Below are positions 1 through 6,948 of a stretch of 12,459 nt of DNA, piece after piece (the stretch's first letter is position 1; each line of letters begins with the position of its first letter). This DNA comes from JBEVNX01 sp040507895 (GTDB lineage: Bacteria > Desulfobacterota > Binatia > JACPRU01), in contig JBEVNX010000055.1 of the NCBI GenBank assembly GCA_040507895.1, positions 1 to 12,459 on the forward strand, written 5' to 3'. Made by a program: the position numbers and the translations under genes. The notes under the pieces were generated by a model. The model had not been told where the DNA came from, ran no database searches, and saw only the letters and a list, made by a program, of their open reading frames with translations.

Positions 1-244
1 GAGGCGGCCCCCGCGCCCTCGAACCGATCGATACCGTCCGGCGGCGTCCGCATGGTAGGAATTGACGTCGATGGGAGCACGGCGCGGTCGTCAGCGGGCT
101 CGTCGCGTCGGACTCCGGCGGACAGACCGCAGCTTTTCTCGTTGACGCGACGGTCTCGGTCCCCGGCCGCTCGACCGGTGAAGCTATGCACTGATGGCTC
201 CGCGGGTTGCTGGCGAATCCGCAGTGGCCGCGATCCGCCATCAT
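1..244. other. Left-edge stretch without a supportable gene
   Basis: I see no complete gene here. Two short open edges could be ends of genes lying outside the window. One is a plus-strand frame entering from the left and stopping at a TGA at 63-65, read as GGPRALEPIDTVRRRPHGRN. The other is a minus-strand frame with an ATG at 53 running off the left edge, read as MRTPPDGIDRFEGAGAA, with no Shine-Dalgarno in front. Neither is long enough to recognise. The 77-codon open frame at 52-285 on the plus strand is Ser/Arg/Pro-rich and looks like a GC-rich artefact. No terminator hairpin with a T-run is visible for the leftward operon that ends at 245. Confidence 0.4.
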
Positions 245-607
245 TCATTGGCGTTCGCTCCGGTAGCGGCGCAGCTCCTCGGTGAGCCAATCCCCGCTCA
301 AGAACCGCGAGCTCCCGCAGTATACGACATACGGCTCGCCGGTCATGCTGCTTCGCGAGGCTAGCAAGCGAATGAAGTCTTCGGCCGAGCCCACGCGGCT
401 CTTGGCGTGGCCGTACTTGCTCGCAAGGTGCGTCCGTGCCGCGGCGGCATCGGATTCGACGCCGTTGCGCACGAAGGTGCAGCCGGAGCCGCCGACGTAG
501 TCGAGCAGATGCTGAACCTCGTCAGCGGTGTCCGCGTGAGCCGCGACCGCGAGCATCAACCCCGCGAGGATCGCGACACGGGCGAGACTGCTCCGTTGGG
601 GCTTCAC
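245..607 (-). CDS. Small secreted DUF5329-like protein
   Basis: A 120-residue protein with a clear Sec signal peptide: basic N-terminus (KPQRSSLAR), a hydrophobic stretch and a cleavage site around AAHA-D near residue 25. The mature part reads like the DUF5329 family as I remember it. It has an HLLDYV start, a GSGCTFVRNG block, an AA..HL..KY block, an AEDFIRLLASRSS block with TGEPYVVYC, and a C-terminal WLTEELRRYR. Two cysteines (in GSGC and VYC) could form a periplasmic disulfide. The biochemical role of this family is unknown. The start is a GTG at 607; GAGG lies 4-5 nt upstream, and it places the signal peptide correctly. It is the last gene of a probable minus-strand operon, 40 bp after the EEP lipoprotein gene. 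The family call is from memory of the motif pattern. Confidence 0.8.
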   Translation of the reverse strand: MKPQRSSLARVAILAGLMLAVAAHADTADEVQHLLDYVGGSGCTFVRNGVESDAAAARTHLASKYGHAKSRVGSAEDFIRLLASRSSMTGEPYVVYCGSSRFLSGDWLTEELRRYRSERQ

Positions 608-647
608 GAGGCCTCGATCGAGTTCTCATTCCACTGCGAAGAATTGC

Positions 648-1526
648 TCACTCTTCGCGATCGGCCAGCCGGAAGACCGCGCTCACGGGATTGTGATCCG
701 AGCTGCGCACCGGTACCGCCGTCGCGGCGCCGGGGACCAGCCCACGGTAGTACATCTGATCGACGGGCTCACCGAGGAACCGCGAGCGTTCGTCCGGCTC
801 GAGCGGAATGGCACGGAGACCCAGCCGCAACGCGATCGCATCGACGGCGCGACGGCGTGCCGTGCTCCAGGTGTTGAAATCGCCGGCCAGGATCACCGGT
901 CCCTCATGGCGTGCGAGGATCGCTGCCACGGCTTCCAGCTGCCCGCGCAGTCGGCTCGTGCCGAGCGTGAAGTTCACCGCATGAACGTTGGCGACGAGCA
1001 GCGACGCGGACGAGCCCGCGAACGGGTGGCGCGTGACCACGACGGTCTTCGGAATGCGCGTGAGGGGCTCCACCGCGCGCAGCATGCACGCTAGATCCAC
1101 CCGCGCTCTCGCCGCCGTGAGGACGCCCGTGTCGAGTTCACGGTACCGAAAGGCGCCAGCCAGCGCCCAATGAAGATCCTCGTCGCGCAGCACTCGACGC
1201 AGCGGGTCGGCGAGGCGCGCTTCTTGGATCAAGACCAAGTCGTGCTCCGCGCCGAACCACGCGAGGTCGGTGAGCCAGCCGGCACGGTCGCCTTTGTGCA
1301 CGTTCCACGTCAGCACGCGGAGTTTTTCGGGATCGAGGCCCGTCCCCCGATTCGCGTCGGAAGCGCTCGGCACCTGCGCCGCATCGCAGAAGGGCGACTC
1401 CGTCGATCGATTGACCGGAGAATCGACCCGCATGGCCTGCTGAGCGGCGGGAACGGAGAAGCAACCCGACAGTGCGATCGCAACAAGCGGCGCCAGAATT
1501 TTCCGCAAGCTCGTCATGGAAGGCAC
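648..1526 (-). CDS. Endonuclease/exonuclease/phosphatase (EEP) family lipoprotein
   Basis: A 292-residue protein with a lipoprotein signal: a hydrophobic segment ending in the lipobox LSGC at residues 19-22, so C22 is probably lipidated and the enzyme exported. The EEP fold follows with all the usual metal and catalytic blocks: TWNVHKG (N75), LVLIQEARL (E102), VANVHAVNF (N180, H182), LAGDFNTWS (D216, N218), VDQMYYRG (D257) and SSDHNP (D277, H278). The family hydrolyses phosphodiester bonds in nucleic acids, phosphoinositides or sphingomyelin. The pattern is closest to YafD-like members, but the substrate cannot be read from the sequence. Export argues for an extracytoplasmic nucleic acid or phospholipid target. 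The start may be GTG at 1526, with GGAG 4 nt upstream, or ATG at 1517 three codons later. It lies 48 bp behind the MDR gene and 40 bp before the DUF5329-like gene, so co-transcription is likely. Confidence 0.87.
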   Translation of the reverse strand: MPSMTSLRKILAPLVAIALSGCFSVPAAQQAMRVDSPVNRSTESPFCDAAQVPSASDANRGTGLDPEKLRVLTWNVHKGDRAGWLTDLAWFGAEHDLVLIQEARLADPLRRVLRDEDLHWALAGAFRYRELDTGVLTAARARVDLACMLRAVEPLTRIPKTVVVTRHPFAGSSASLLVANVHAVNFTLGTSRLRGQLEAVAAILARHEGPVILAGDFNTWSTARRRAVDAIALRLGLRAIPLEPDERSRFLGEPVDQMYYRGLVPGAATAVPVRSSDHNPVSAVFRLADREE

Positions 1527-1574
1527 GGAGCTCCAGAGGTTGGTGGCCCGTTCTTTCGCGGCTTCGGCGCCATT

Positions 1575-2588
1575 TCACTCGACCCGGATCACGACCTTGC
1601 CGAAGTGCGCTCCGGAGCGGAGGTGCTGATACGCGGCTGGCGCGTCGGCAAACGGGAAGGCTCGATCGATCACCGGCGACAGCTTCGTTCGGGCGATCGC
1701 TCGATTCATCGACTCGAACATTTCGCGGCTCCCGACGTAGATTCCATCCACGTGGAGGCTCCCAACCAGGATGGGGATGACTTCCACTCCTCCGGTGAAG
1801 CCAGTGAGGATGCCGATGAGCGAGAGGCGGCCTCCCATGCGGAGGGACGCAAGCGACTTCTGAAACGTGCCGGGACCGCCGACCTCGATCACGCGATCGA
1901 CGCCAACACGCCCCGTGGCCTCGCGGACCGGCTTCTCCCAGTCGGGGGCCTTCTTGTAGTTGATGGTCGTCGCCGCGCCGAGCGCTCGAGCTCGTTCGAG
2001 CTTTTCGTCGCTCGATGAAGTGACGATCACGTGTGCGCCCGCCATGACGGCGAGCTGGAGAGCGAAGATCGACACCCCGCCGGTGCCGAGCACGAGCACG
2101 GTTTCGCCGGGATGCAGCGGATCGACCTCGAACAAAGCGTGCCACGCCGTCACCGCCGCGCAGGGTAGTGTGGCGGCCTCGTCGAACGACAAGTGATCGG
2201 GGATTCGCACGAGGCCATCCGTGCTCGAAGACACGTACTCGGCGAGCATACCCTGGATCGAGCCGCCGCGGGCCGTCGCCATCTCGCGCTCGGTCAGCCG
2301 TCCGGACCCCCAGCCTTCGAAGAAGGTTCCCGCGACGCGGTCGCCGATTTTCAGGCGGTCGACGCCCGGCCCGACCTCGACGATCTCGCCGGCGCCGTCT
2401 GAAGTCGGGACCAATGGCAACGGCAGGGGACCGGGATACATCCCCGAGACCACGAGGAGGTCGCGATAGTTGAGCGAGACCGCGCGCACCCGCACCAGAG
2501 CTTGGCCGGGGCCGGGCTTGGGCGTCGGCGCATCGGCCGCCTTGAGGCTTTCGACGCCCCTTGCGTCGCGGAGCTCGTATCTCTTCAT
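1575..2588 (-). CDS. Zinc-independent MDR-family NAD(P)-dependent alcohol dehydrogenase / quinone oxidoreductase
   Basis: A 337-residue medium-chain dehydrogenase/reductase, full length for the family. The N-terminal GroES-like domain shows SLNYRDLLVVSGMYPG (38-53), PTSDGAGEIVEVGPGV (61-76) and IGDRVAG (81-87). The cofactor-binding Rossmann domain starts at ETVLVLGTGGVSIFALQLA (162-180), followed by SSSDEKLERARALGA. It has no cysteine at the usual catalytic zinc position (N40-Y-R-D instead) and lacks the four-cysteine structural zinc lobe. That places it with the quinone-oxidoreductase or zinc-free reductases of the MDR superfamily, which reduce enones, quinones or aldehydes with NADPH. C143 is the only obvious N-terminal cysteine. 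The start ATG at 2588 follows AAGGAAG at a good distance. It heads the leftward three-gene set; promoter elements should lie in 2589-2800. The exact substrate is unknown. Confidence 0.9.
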   Translation of the reverse strand: MKRYELRDARGVESLKAADAPTPKPGPGQALVRVRAVSLNYRDLLVVSGMYPGPLPLPLVPTSDGAGEIVEVGPGVDRLKIGDRVAGTFFEGWGSGRLTEREMATARGGSIQGMLAEYVSSSTDGLVRIPDHLSFDEAATLPCAAVTAWHALFEVDPLHPGETVLVLGTGGVSIFALQLAVMAGAHVIVTSSSDEKLERARALGAATTINYKKAPDWEKPVREATGRVGVDRVIEVGGPGTFQKSLASLRMGGRLSLIGILTGFTGGVEVIPILVGSLHVDGIYVGSREMFESMNRAIARTKLSPVIDRAFPFADAPAAYQHLRSGAHFGKVVIRVE

Positions 2589-2800
2589 CGCTCGCTTCCT
2601 TGGCCGTGTCTCGTCATCTTGATCCGTGGCCGTCGGCGCCGTGTTTGTGTCCCGGTGCGCGCTCGGGCTTCTTCGTCCCTCCCAATTCGATCTGCCCGCG
2701 GCCAGTGGTCCTTTATGGCTGACAATCGGCTCCGTGCAAAGTAGGAGCGCAGCGGAGCCCCGATCGTGCAGCCCGACGGGAAACGTGGCATCGTCAGGCG
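2589..2800. promoter_or_regulatory. Divergent intergenic region between MDR and SGNH genes
   Basis: This 212-bp gap separates two divergently transcribed genes and must contain promoters for both the leftward MDR operon and the rightward esterase. A CTGACA box at 2719-2724 resembles a -35 element on the plus strand, but 17 nt downstream there is only TAGGAG, a poor -10. No strong inverted repeat is seen. The claim rests on gene geometry rather than clear boxes. Confidence 0.35.
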
Positions 2801-3649
2801 ATGCTTGCGGCCTGCGCCCGCACGCTCGTGCCCTCGGCGGTGCTCGCCCTCGCGCTTGCGATGCGGCTCCCGGTCGACGCCGCCGAAGTCGGCCCGCCCC
2901 GCCCGATCCGTATCATGCCTCTCGGGGATTCGATCACCGAAGGAAGGTCGGGTGACGCAACCTGGCGCTACTGGCTACAGAAGAGCCTCGAAGCCGAAGG
3001 CTGCGTGGTCGACTACGTCGGCAGCCGTCGCGGCGTGCTCCACGGCGCACCGCGTTTCTCGGACTTCGATCCCGACCACGAAGGGCATTGGGGCTGGACG
3101 ACCGCGGAGGTGCTGGCGGAGATCGATCGCTGGGCCGCGGACGCGAGGCCTGCGATCGTCCTCCTCCACCTCGGCACCAACGACCTCCGGGGAGAACCCG
3201 AACGGATTGCCGCAAACTTGGCGGCCATCGTCGCTTCGCTCCGCCGCGCGAGCCCGGCAGTCGAGATCTACCTGGCACGGCTGATCCCCCTGGCCGGAGC
3301 TCCCGAAGAGGTCATGAAGCGCGCGAACGACGCGATCTCGCGCCTGGCCGCCGAGCGCGACCGTCCGGATTCGCGCTTGATCGCCGTCGATCAGTACACG
3401 GGCTTCGACCCGCGGACCGACAGCTACGACGGCGTGCATCCCAACGAGTCGGGCGAGAGGAAGATGGCCGGCCGCTGGCTCGAAGCGCTGCGCGCGCGGC
3501 TCGATTGCCTGCGCCGCGCCTCTCTTCACGAGAAGACTCAGCCCGAAGACGATGGCTCGGCGCGCTCCGTGACGTTCCGGCCACGATCGTCGGCGGCGGT
3601 GAGCTCGAGGCTGATCGCCTGCAAGCGCCGGCGCGCCTCCTCGTCGTAG
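2801..3649 (+). CDS. Secreted SGNH/GDSL-type esterase (CE3/XynB-like)
   Basis: A 282-residue protein with an N-terminal export signal (hydrophobic residues 8-22, probable cleavage after VDA near residue 28). All four SGNH blocks are present: MPLGDSITEG with nucleophile S44, the block II glycine in HEGHWGW (G98), LHLGTNDLR with N127, and SYDGVHPN with the D210/H213 dyad. IRIMPLGDSIT followed by a VDYVGSRRG and DHEGHWGWTT stretch resembles carbohydrate esterase family 3 and XynB-like members, which deacetylate xylan or similar polysaccharides. The substrate is inferred. The catalytic domain ends near residue 235. The tail, residues 247-282, is Ser/Arg-rich and overlaps the convergent SDR gene by 112 bp, so it may be non-homologous read-on. 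The ATG at 2801 has only a weak upstream AGG, but it gives a sensible signal peptide. Confidence 0.87.
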   Translation: MLAACARTLVPSAVLALALAMRLPVDAAEVGPPRPIRIMPLGDSITEGRSGDATWRYWLQKSLEAEGCVVDYVGSRRGVLHGAPRFSDFDPDHEGHWGWTTAEVLAEIDRWAADARPAIVLLHLGTNDLRGEPERIAANLAAIVASLRRASPAVEIYLARLIPLAGAPEEVMKRANDAISRLAAERDRPDSRLIAVDQYTGFDPRTDSYDGVHPNESGERKMAGRWLEALRARLDCLRRASLHEKTQPEDDGSARSVTFRPRSSAAVSSRLIACKRRRASSS

Positions 3650-4407
3650 GCTTGTCGGTCGGCGCGGGCTTCGCGAATGCCGTTGAAGTAGAGTCCGCTC
3701 CGTCCTTCGAGCGCGGGAGAGAGGGCGAGCTGCAGGATCGCTTGGGCGCCCTCTTCGACCGTGCTCGTGGGAGGGATGCCGGCTTGGCGAACCATCGTCG
3801 TATCCATGTACGTCGCCGGGTGCAGCGCGTTGACGGTCACGCCGGAGCCTTCGAGCTCGCTCGCGAGATCGATGGTGAACAAGATCTGTGCGAGCTTGCT
3901 CTGGCAGTAGGCGCGTGTGCCGCTGTAGCCGTGCTTCAGCATCACGTCCGAAAAATCGATCGCCTGCTGCCCGAGCGAAGACACGTTGACGATGCGTGCC
4001 GGTGCGCTTGCCTTGATCAGCGGTAGGAGGAGGTGGGTCAGCGCGAACCCCGATAGATAGTTGACGGCAAACCGCAGCTCGTAGCCATCGCCGCTCGTTT
4101 GCCGCGTGCCGGAGGCGCCGCCGCTGCCGATGCCAGCATTGTTGATGAGAACGTCGAGGCGACCGGTCTCCTCCTGGACGCTCTGGGCGAGGCTTCTAGC
4201 CCCGCGGAGGGTGGATAGATCCGCGCGGAGGAAATCCGCCGTGCCGCGCTTCGACCGGATCTCGGCGACGACCTGCTCGCCCCTGCTCCGATCCCGCCCA
4301 TGCACGAAGACGTGGAGGCCCGCTTCTCCGAGCTTCTTGGCGACGAGCCGGCCGACGCCGTCGGTCGAGCCGGTCACCAAGGCGGTCTTTGCGCTGCGCT
4401 TTGTCAT
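3538..4407 (-). CDS. Short-chain dehydrogenase/reductase (SDR), retinol-dehydrogenase-like
   Basis: A 289-residue classical-type SDR. It has the cofactor motif TGSTDGVG (12-19), an arginine-containing GRDRSRG after the second strand (suggesting NADP preference), ADLS (62-65), NNAG (89-92), AVNYLSG (N116), NVSSLG with catalytic S143/S144, and YCQSK with Y167 and K171. The catalytic tetrad is intact. Length and the long loop between the catalytic Ser and Tyr resemble retinol dehydrogenase or WW-domain-oxidoreductase-type SDRs, which oxidise or reduce hydrophobic alcohols and carbonyls. I chose ATG 4407 because GGAG sits 8 nt upstream and the protein then starts directly before the first strand. 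The open frame could extend to 4515, but those residues look non-coding. The 3' end overlaps the convergent esterase gene by 112 bp, and the last 20 or so residues are probably not part of the fold. Confidence 0.9.
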   Translation of the reverse strand: MTKRSAKTALVTGSTDGVGRLVAKKLGEAGLHVFVHGRDRSRGEQVVAEIRSKRGTADFLRADLSTLRGARSLAQSVQEETGRLDVLINNAGIGSGGASGTRQTSGDGYELRFAVNYLSGFALTHLLLPLIKASAPARIVNVSSLGQQAIDFSDVMLKHGYSGTRAYCQSKLAQILFTIDLASELEGSGVTVNALHPATYMDTTMVRQAGIPPTSTVEEGAQAILQLALSPALEGRSGLYFNGIREARADRQAYDEEARRRLQAISLELTAADDRGRNVTERAEPSSSG

Positions 4408-4589
4408 GTCGGATCTCCATTCATCCCCGAGATTGGCGCACCTGGCGAGAGCCGACGCAATGGGTCGGGTGCAGAATCCGGGCGCCCAAGGCTCGACCGG
4501 CCGCCCATTCGGCACTCGACAAGGCTGTGGCCACGCAGGTAGAAGTCGTAGGTGATCGACGATACGTTCCGGCCAACGGAGGGAACCGA
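4408..4589. promoter_or_regulatory. Divergent intergenic region between SDR and LLM oxidoreductase genes
   Basis: A 182-bp region lies between two divergent redox genes and must hold both promoters. Good ribosome-binding sites flank it: GGAG before the SDR start on the minus strand, and CGGAGGGA at about 4577-4583 before the ATG at 4590. I found no convincing -35/-10 pair or long palindrome. Shared control of the two genes is plausible from geometry alone. Confidence 0.35.
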
Positions 4590-5702
4590 ATGAAGATCGG
4601 CATGCAGATGCTCTTCCAGAATCCGGGCACGATGAGCGACACGGAGCTCTACATTCGCGAGCTCAAGGTGGCCGAGCTAGGCGAGCCGGTCGGCCTGGAT
4701 ACGGTCTGGAGCGTCGAGCATCACTTCGACGCCTATTCGATGTGTCCCGACAACACGCAGTTTCTCTCGTGGCTGGCGGGACGAACCTCGCGGATCGGTC
4801 TCGGCACGGCCGCAGTGATCCTCCCGTGGAACAACCCGCTTCGCGTCGTCGAGAAGATGATCCTGCTCGACCACCTTTCGAACGGCCGGGCCGTGTTCGG
4901 CATGGGGCGCGGCCTGGCGAAGATGGAATACCGTGGGATGATGATCGACATGAACGAGGCGCGAGAGCGCTTCGACGAGGCGGCGAAGATGATCCTCGCC
5001 GGTCTGGAGGCCGGATACGTCGAAGGGAACGGTCCCTTCTACAAGCAGGCCCGCACGGAAGTGCGCCCCGGCCCGATGCGGAGCTTCAAGGATCGCACCT
5101 ACTGCGTGGCGATGTCTCCGGACTCAGTGCTGGTGGCCGCTGAGCTTGGTGCCGTGATGATGGTGTTCTCGCAGTTCGGCGCCGAGGCCGTGAAGCCGAC
5201 GTTCGACACCTATCGTACTCATTTCCGCAAATGCCACGGCGTGGCAGCCCCCGCACCGTTGTTCGTCGACTTCATGTTTTGCGATGAAGACGCTGCGAAG
5301 GCCGAGGACAAATCGCGGAAGAACATCGCCGACTACCTGCGCTCCGTTTTCGAGCACTATGAGATGTTCGCCGAGCACTTCGGCAAGGCCCGGGGCTACG
5401 AGGCCTACGCGAAGAGCACCGAGATGATGCAGGCCGCCGGCCTCGATAAGACGCTCGAGACCTACGTCGAAGCCCAGGCTTGGGGCACTCCCCAGCAGAT
5501 CCTCGACCGGCTGGAGAAGCGGAGGAGCATCCTCGGAGACTTCGAGATCAACATTTGCACGAGCTTCTCGTCGCTGACCTTCGAGGAGATCGAGAGGAGC
5601 CTCCGTCTGTTCTCGAAAAAGGTCATGCCCGAGTTGCGCGAGTGGGGTGCGGTGGCCGACCTTCGCCCGAGCGAGTCCATCGGCTTAGGCGCGGCGAAGT
5701 AG
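4590..5702 (+). CDS. LLM-class flavin-dependent oxidoreductase (bacterial luciferase-like)
   Basis: A 370-residue protein of the luciferase-like monooxygenase superfamily, which uses reduced FMN or F420 in a TIM barrel. Visible hallmarks are the N-terminal strand MKIGMQMLFQN, GLDTVWSVEHHF (35-46), SRIGLGTAAVILPWNNPLR (67-85), LLDHLSNGRAVFGMGRG (92-108) and ERFDEAAKMI in the barrel. Length is normal for the group. The two-component members need a separate flavin reductase, and none is seen here. The open frame extends upstream to 4389, but ATG 4590 is the start: a strong CGGAGGGA lies 6-12 nt before it and the family N-terminus begins exactly there. Hydroxylation or Baeyer-Villiger-type oxidation of an organic substrate is typical, but the substrate is unknown. 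It diverges from the SDR gene, which could act on the product or precursor. Confidence 0.92.
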   Translation: MKIGMQMLFQNPGTMSDTELYIRELKVAELGEPVGLDTVWSVEHHFDAYSMCPDNTQFLSWLAGRTSRIGLGTAAVILPWNNPLRVVEKMILLDHLSNGRAVFGMGRGLAKMEYRGMMIDMNEARERFDEAAKMILAGLEAGYVEGNGPFYKQARTEVRPGPMRSFKDRTYCVAMSPDSVLVAAELGAVMMVFSQFGAEAVKPTFDTYRTHFRKCHGVAAPAPLFVDFMFCDEDAAKAEDKSRKNIADYLRSVFEHYEMFAEHFGKARGYEAYAKSTEMMQAAGLDKTLETYVEAQAWGTPQQILDRLEKRRSILGDFEINICTSFSSLTFEEIERSLRLFSKKVMPELREWGAVADLRPSESIGLGAAK

Positions 5703-5854
5703 TACCCTGGGGTTGCTCGGGTCATCTCCGCAGCCACGCTGCGGTCGATGAGCGCGAACGCCTCGAGCCGCTCGGGTAGAGACAAGACGGGCCACGTTTC
5801 CGCGAGCTCGACCGGCGAGATGCGCTCGTCACCAGCGATTGGGTTGTCCATCAC
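5703..5854 (-). pseudogene. Possible N-terminal remnant of an MgtE-N-like protein
   Basis: The minus-strand frame from GTG 5854 or ATG 5851 has GAGGTGAG 9-12 nt upstream and about 45 codons with strongly GC-ended third positions. It reads like real protein: ISPVELAETWPVLSLPERLE followed by AFALIDRSVAAEM. The pattern resembles the helical MgtE N-domain found in some magnesium transporters and stand-alone proteins. After residue 50 or so the frame enters the antisense of the luciferase-like gene (it stays open to 5462), and similarity in style is lost. I infer a gene truncated by a deletion or rearrangement ending near 5703. A short functional peptide or chance coding-like sequence is also possible. 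Family assignment is tentative. Confidence 0.35.
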
Positions 5855-6041
5855 GGTTCGTTCTCACCTCATGCTCGGCCCTGGGGCCGTCTGAACGACG
5901 GTCTCGGTGGCGCGCAGCCTTGCGAGTCCTTCCGCGTTCGACTATCCGAGCTGAGCGGCCGCGGCCCGGAAGCTCCATCAGCTTCATGAGTGAAGCTCGC
6001 GGCAGGCACCCAATGAACCGCGGCAATGCGGAGGAATGACG
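5855..6041. promoter_or_regulatory. Upstream region of the SnoaL-like gene
   Basis: No gene is visible in this part of the gap. A perfect inverted repeat CGGCCC-TG-GGGCCG lies at 5876-5889 but has no T-run, so it is not a clear terminator for either direction. It could be an operator-like site or chance in GC-rich DNA. The ribosome-binding site GGAGG at 6031-6035 serves the downstream gene. Confidence 0.3.
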
Positions 6042-6509
6042 ATGGAGACCTCGACGCTTCTCAAGGCGTTCTGCTCGGCCGTGGAGCGGCGTGACGGCAA
6101 GGCATTCGCCGCGTTGTTCACGACGGACGGCGTCTATCACGACGTGTTCTATGGTGCCTTCAAAGGCCCTGAGAAGATCGCCGAGATGGTCGACGATTGG
6201 TTCTACCGCACGGCGCGCGAGTTCCGCTGGGAAATGTTCCGGCCGGTGAGCGACGGCAAGACGCTCTACGCCTACTACACCTTCAGCTACGTTTCGACCT
6301 TGCCCGAAGCCGAGGGTCGGCGCGTGGGCTTCGAGGGCGTGTCGATGATGACTTTGCGCGACGGCAAGATTGCCGAGTATCGCGAGGTCGCCAACGTCGG
6401 CCCGGGGTTCGTGCAGATGGGCTTCGCGCCGGAGCGGACGGCCAAGATCTTCGCGCGCGAGGGCGAGTCTCTAAAGAAGCGGCCGGAGTGGACGAGGCAC
6501 TCGGCGTAG
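6042..6509 (+). CDS. SnoaL-like / NTF2-fold nuclear transport factor 2 family protein
   Basis: A 155-residue protein of the cystatin-like NTF2/SnoaL fold. The N-terminal helix (TLLKAFCSAVERRDGKAFAA) leads into LFTTDGVYHDVFYGAFKGPE, the typical SnoaL 'trial by D/H near the pocket' segment. FRWEMFRPVSDG and LYAYYTFSYVS follow, then a late FEGVSMMTLRDGKIAEYREV, the classical G-K-I strand. Members include polyketide cyclases, ketosteroid isomerases, limonene-epoxide-hydrolase-like enzymes and non-catalytic binding proteins. Which one this is cannot be told. An in-frame ATG at 6036 touches the GGAGGA ribosome-binding site, so ATG 6042, 6-7 nt after it, is the likelier start. It follows the luciferase-like gene on the same strand after 339 bp and could take part in the same oxidative pathway, which is inferred. 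Confidence 0.85.
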   Translation: METSTLLKAFCSAVERRDGKAFAALFTTDGVYHDVFYGAFKGPEKIAEMVDDWFYRTAREFRWEMFRPVSDGKTLYAYYTFSYVSTLPEAEGRRVGFEGVSMMTLRDGKIAEYREVANVGPGFVQMGFAPERTAKIFAREGESLKKRPEWTRHSA

Positions 6510-6604
6510 CCCGACCGTTCCCTGAAGATGGCGCGATTTTCTGTCGAACGCAGCTTGCTATTCGGGGAGTGTGCATCCTAATGGCTCTCGACGAGGTGCA
6601 GACC

Positions 6605-6900
6605 ATGAAGCGCGGAAAGCTGGCCTTAGTCGGAAGCGGGATGGCGACCTTCGCGCTGTTCGCTTCGTCTCCGGTGCGAGCCGCGGACGTGAACATCGGT
6701 ATGCCGACCGGGGCGCAAGTCGGCGGCGCGGTCGACAGTGCGACCGGGGTAGCCGATGCCGCGAACGGCGCGTCGAAGCAAGCGTGGAGAGAGCGGTGAA
6801 GGACGCCGCGAACCAAGAGGTGGATCGCGCCAAGGAAAAGGCCAAGTCCGCCGCCGGCCCGGAGATCGATTCCGCCGGCTCGGGGGCCGAAGCTTACTGA
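6605..6900 (+). pseudogene. Small secreted Ala-rich protein with an internal frameshift
   Basis: The reading frame starts at ATG 6605 with GAGGTG 6 nt upstream and encodes a signal peptide (basic MKRGK, hydrophobic core, cleavage near VRAA-D). A mature segment, VNIGMPTGAQVGGAVDSATG and on, follows. It stops at TGA 6797-6799 after the out-of-character tail QAWRER. In the neighbouring frame from 6784, the sequence continues in the same Ala/Lys/Glu style (VERAVKDAANQEVDRAKEKA, then a stretch ending in GSGAEAY) to TGA 6898-6900. The two halves join naturally as one protein of about 98 residues if a single base is missing near 6782-6784. No classical slippery heptamer is seen, so a mutation or sequencing error is more likely than programmed frameshifting. 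The second half is charged and probably helical. Function is unknown. Confidence 0.5.
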
Positions 6901-6948
6901 GGTCCGCGCGACGACGGGGACCCACGGCGGTTCCATCACAAAATTACG

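Noticed and set aside
52..285. 77-codon plus-strand open frame at the left edge
   Set aside because: Ser/Arg/Pro-rich, no Shine-Dalgarno, and it overlaps the 3' end of the DUF5329-like gene.
1170..2018. Plus-strand 282-codon open frame antisense to EEP and MDR genes
   Set aside because: Antisense to two well-supported genes, with no recognisable domain.
1138..2145. Long minus-strand open frame of 335 codons overlapping the MDR and EEP genes
   Set aside because: Composition is dominated by Arg, Ser, Pro and His with no domain motif. It is an alternate-frame shadow of two genes with intact catalytic blocks.
3088..4026. Plus-strand open frame of 312 codons across the esterase/SDR junction
   Set aside because: Arg/Gly/Asp-rich and without motifs; it is the shadow of the esterase and of the antisense of the SDR.
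5876..5889. CGGCCC-TG-GGGCCG inverted repeat as a terminator
   Set aside because: No T-run on either side, and such GC-only dyads arise easily in this base composition.
6779..6800. Programmed -1 frameshift in the small secreted gene
   Set aside because: The junction has no X-XXY-YYZ slippery heptamer and no obvious downstream stem. A one-base loss is simpler.
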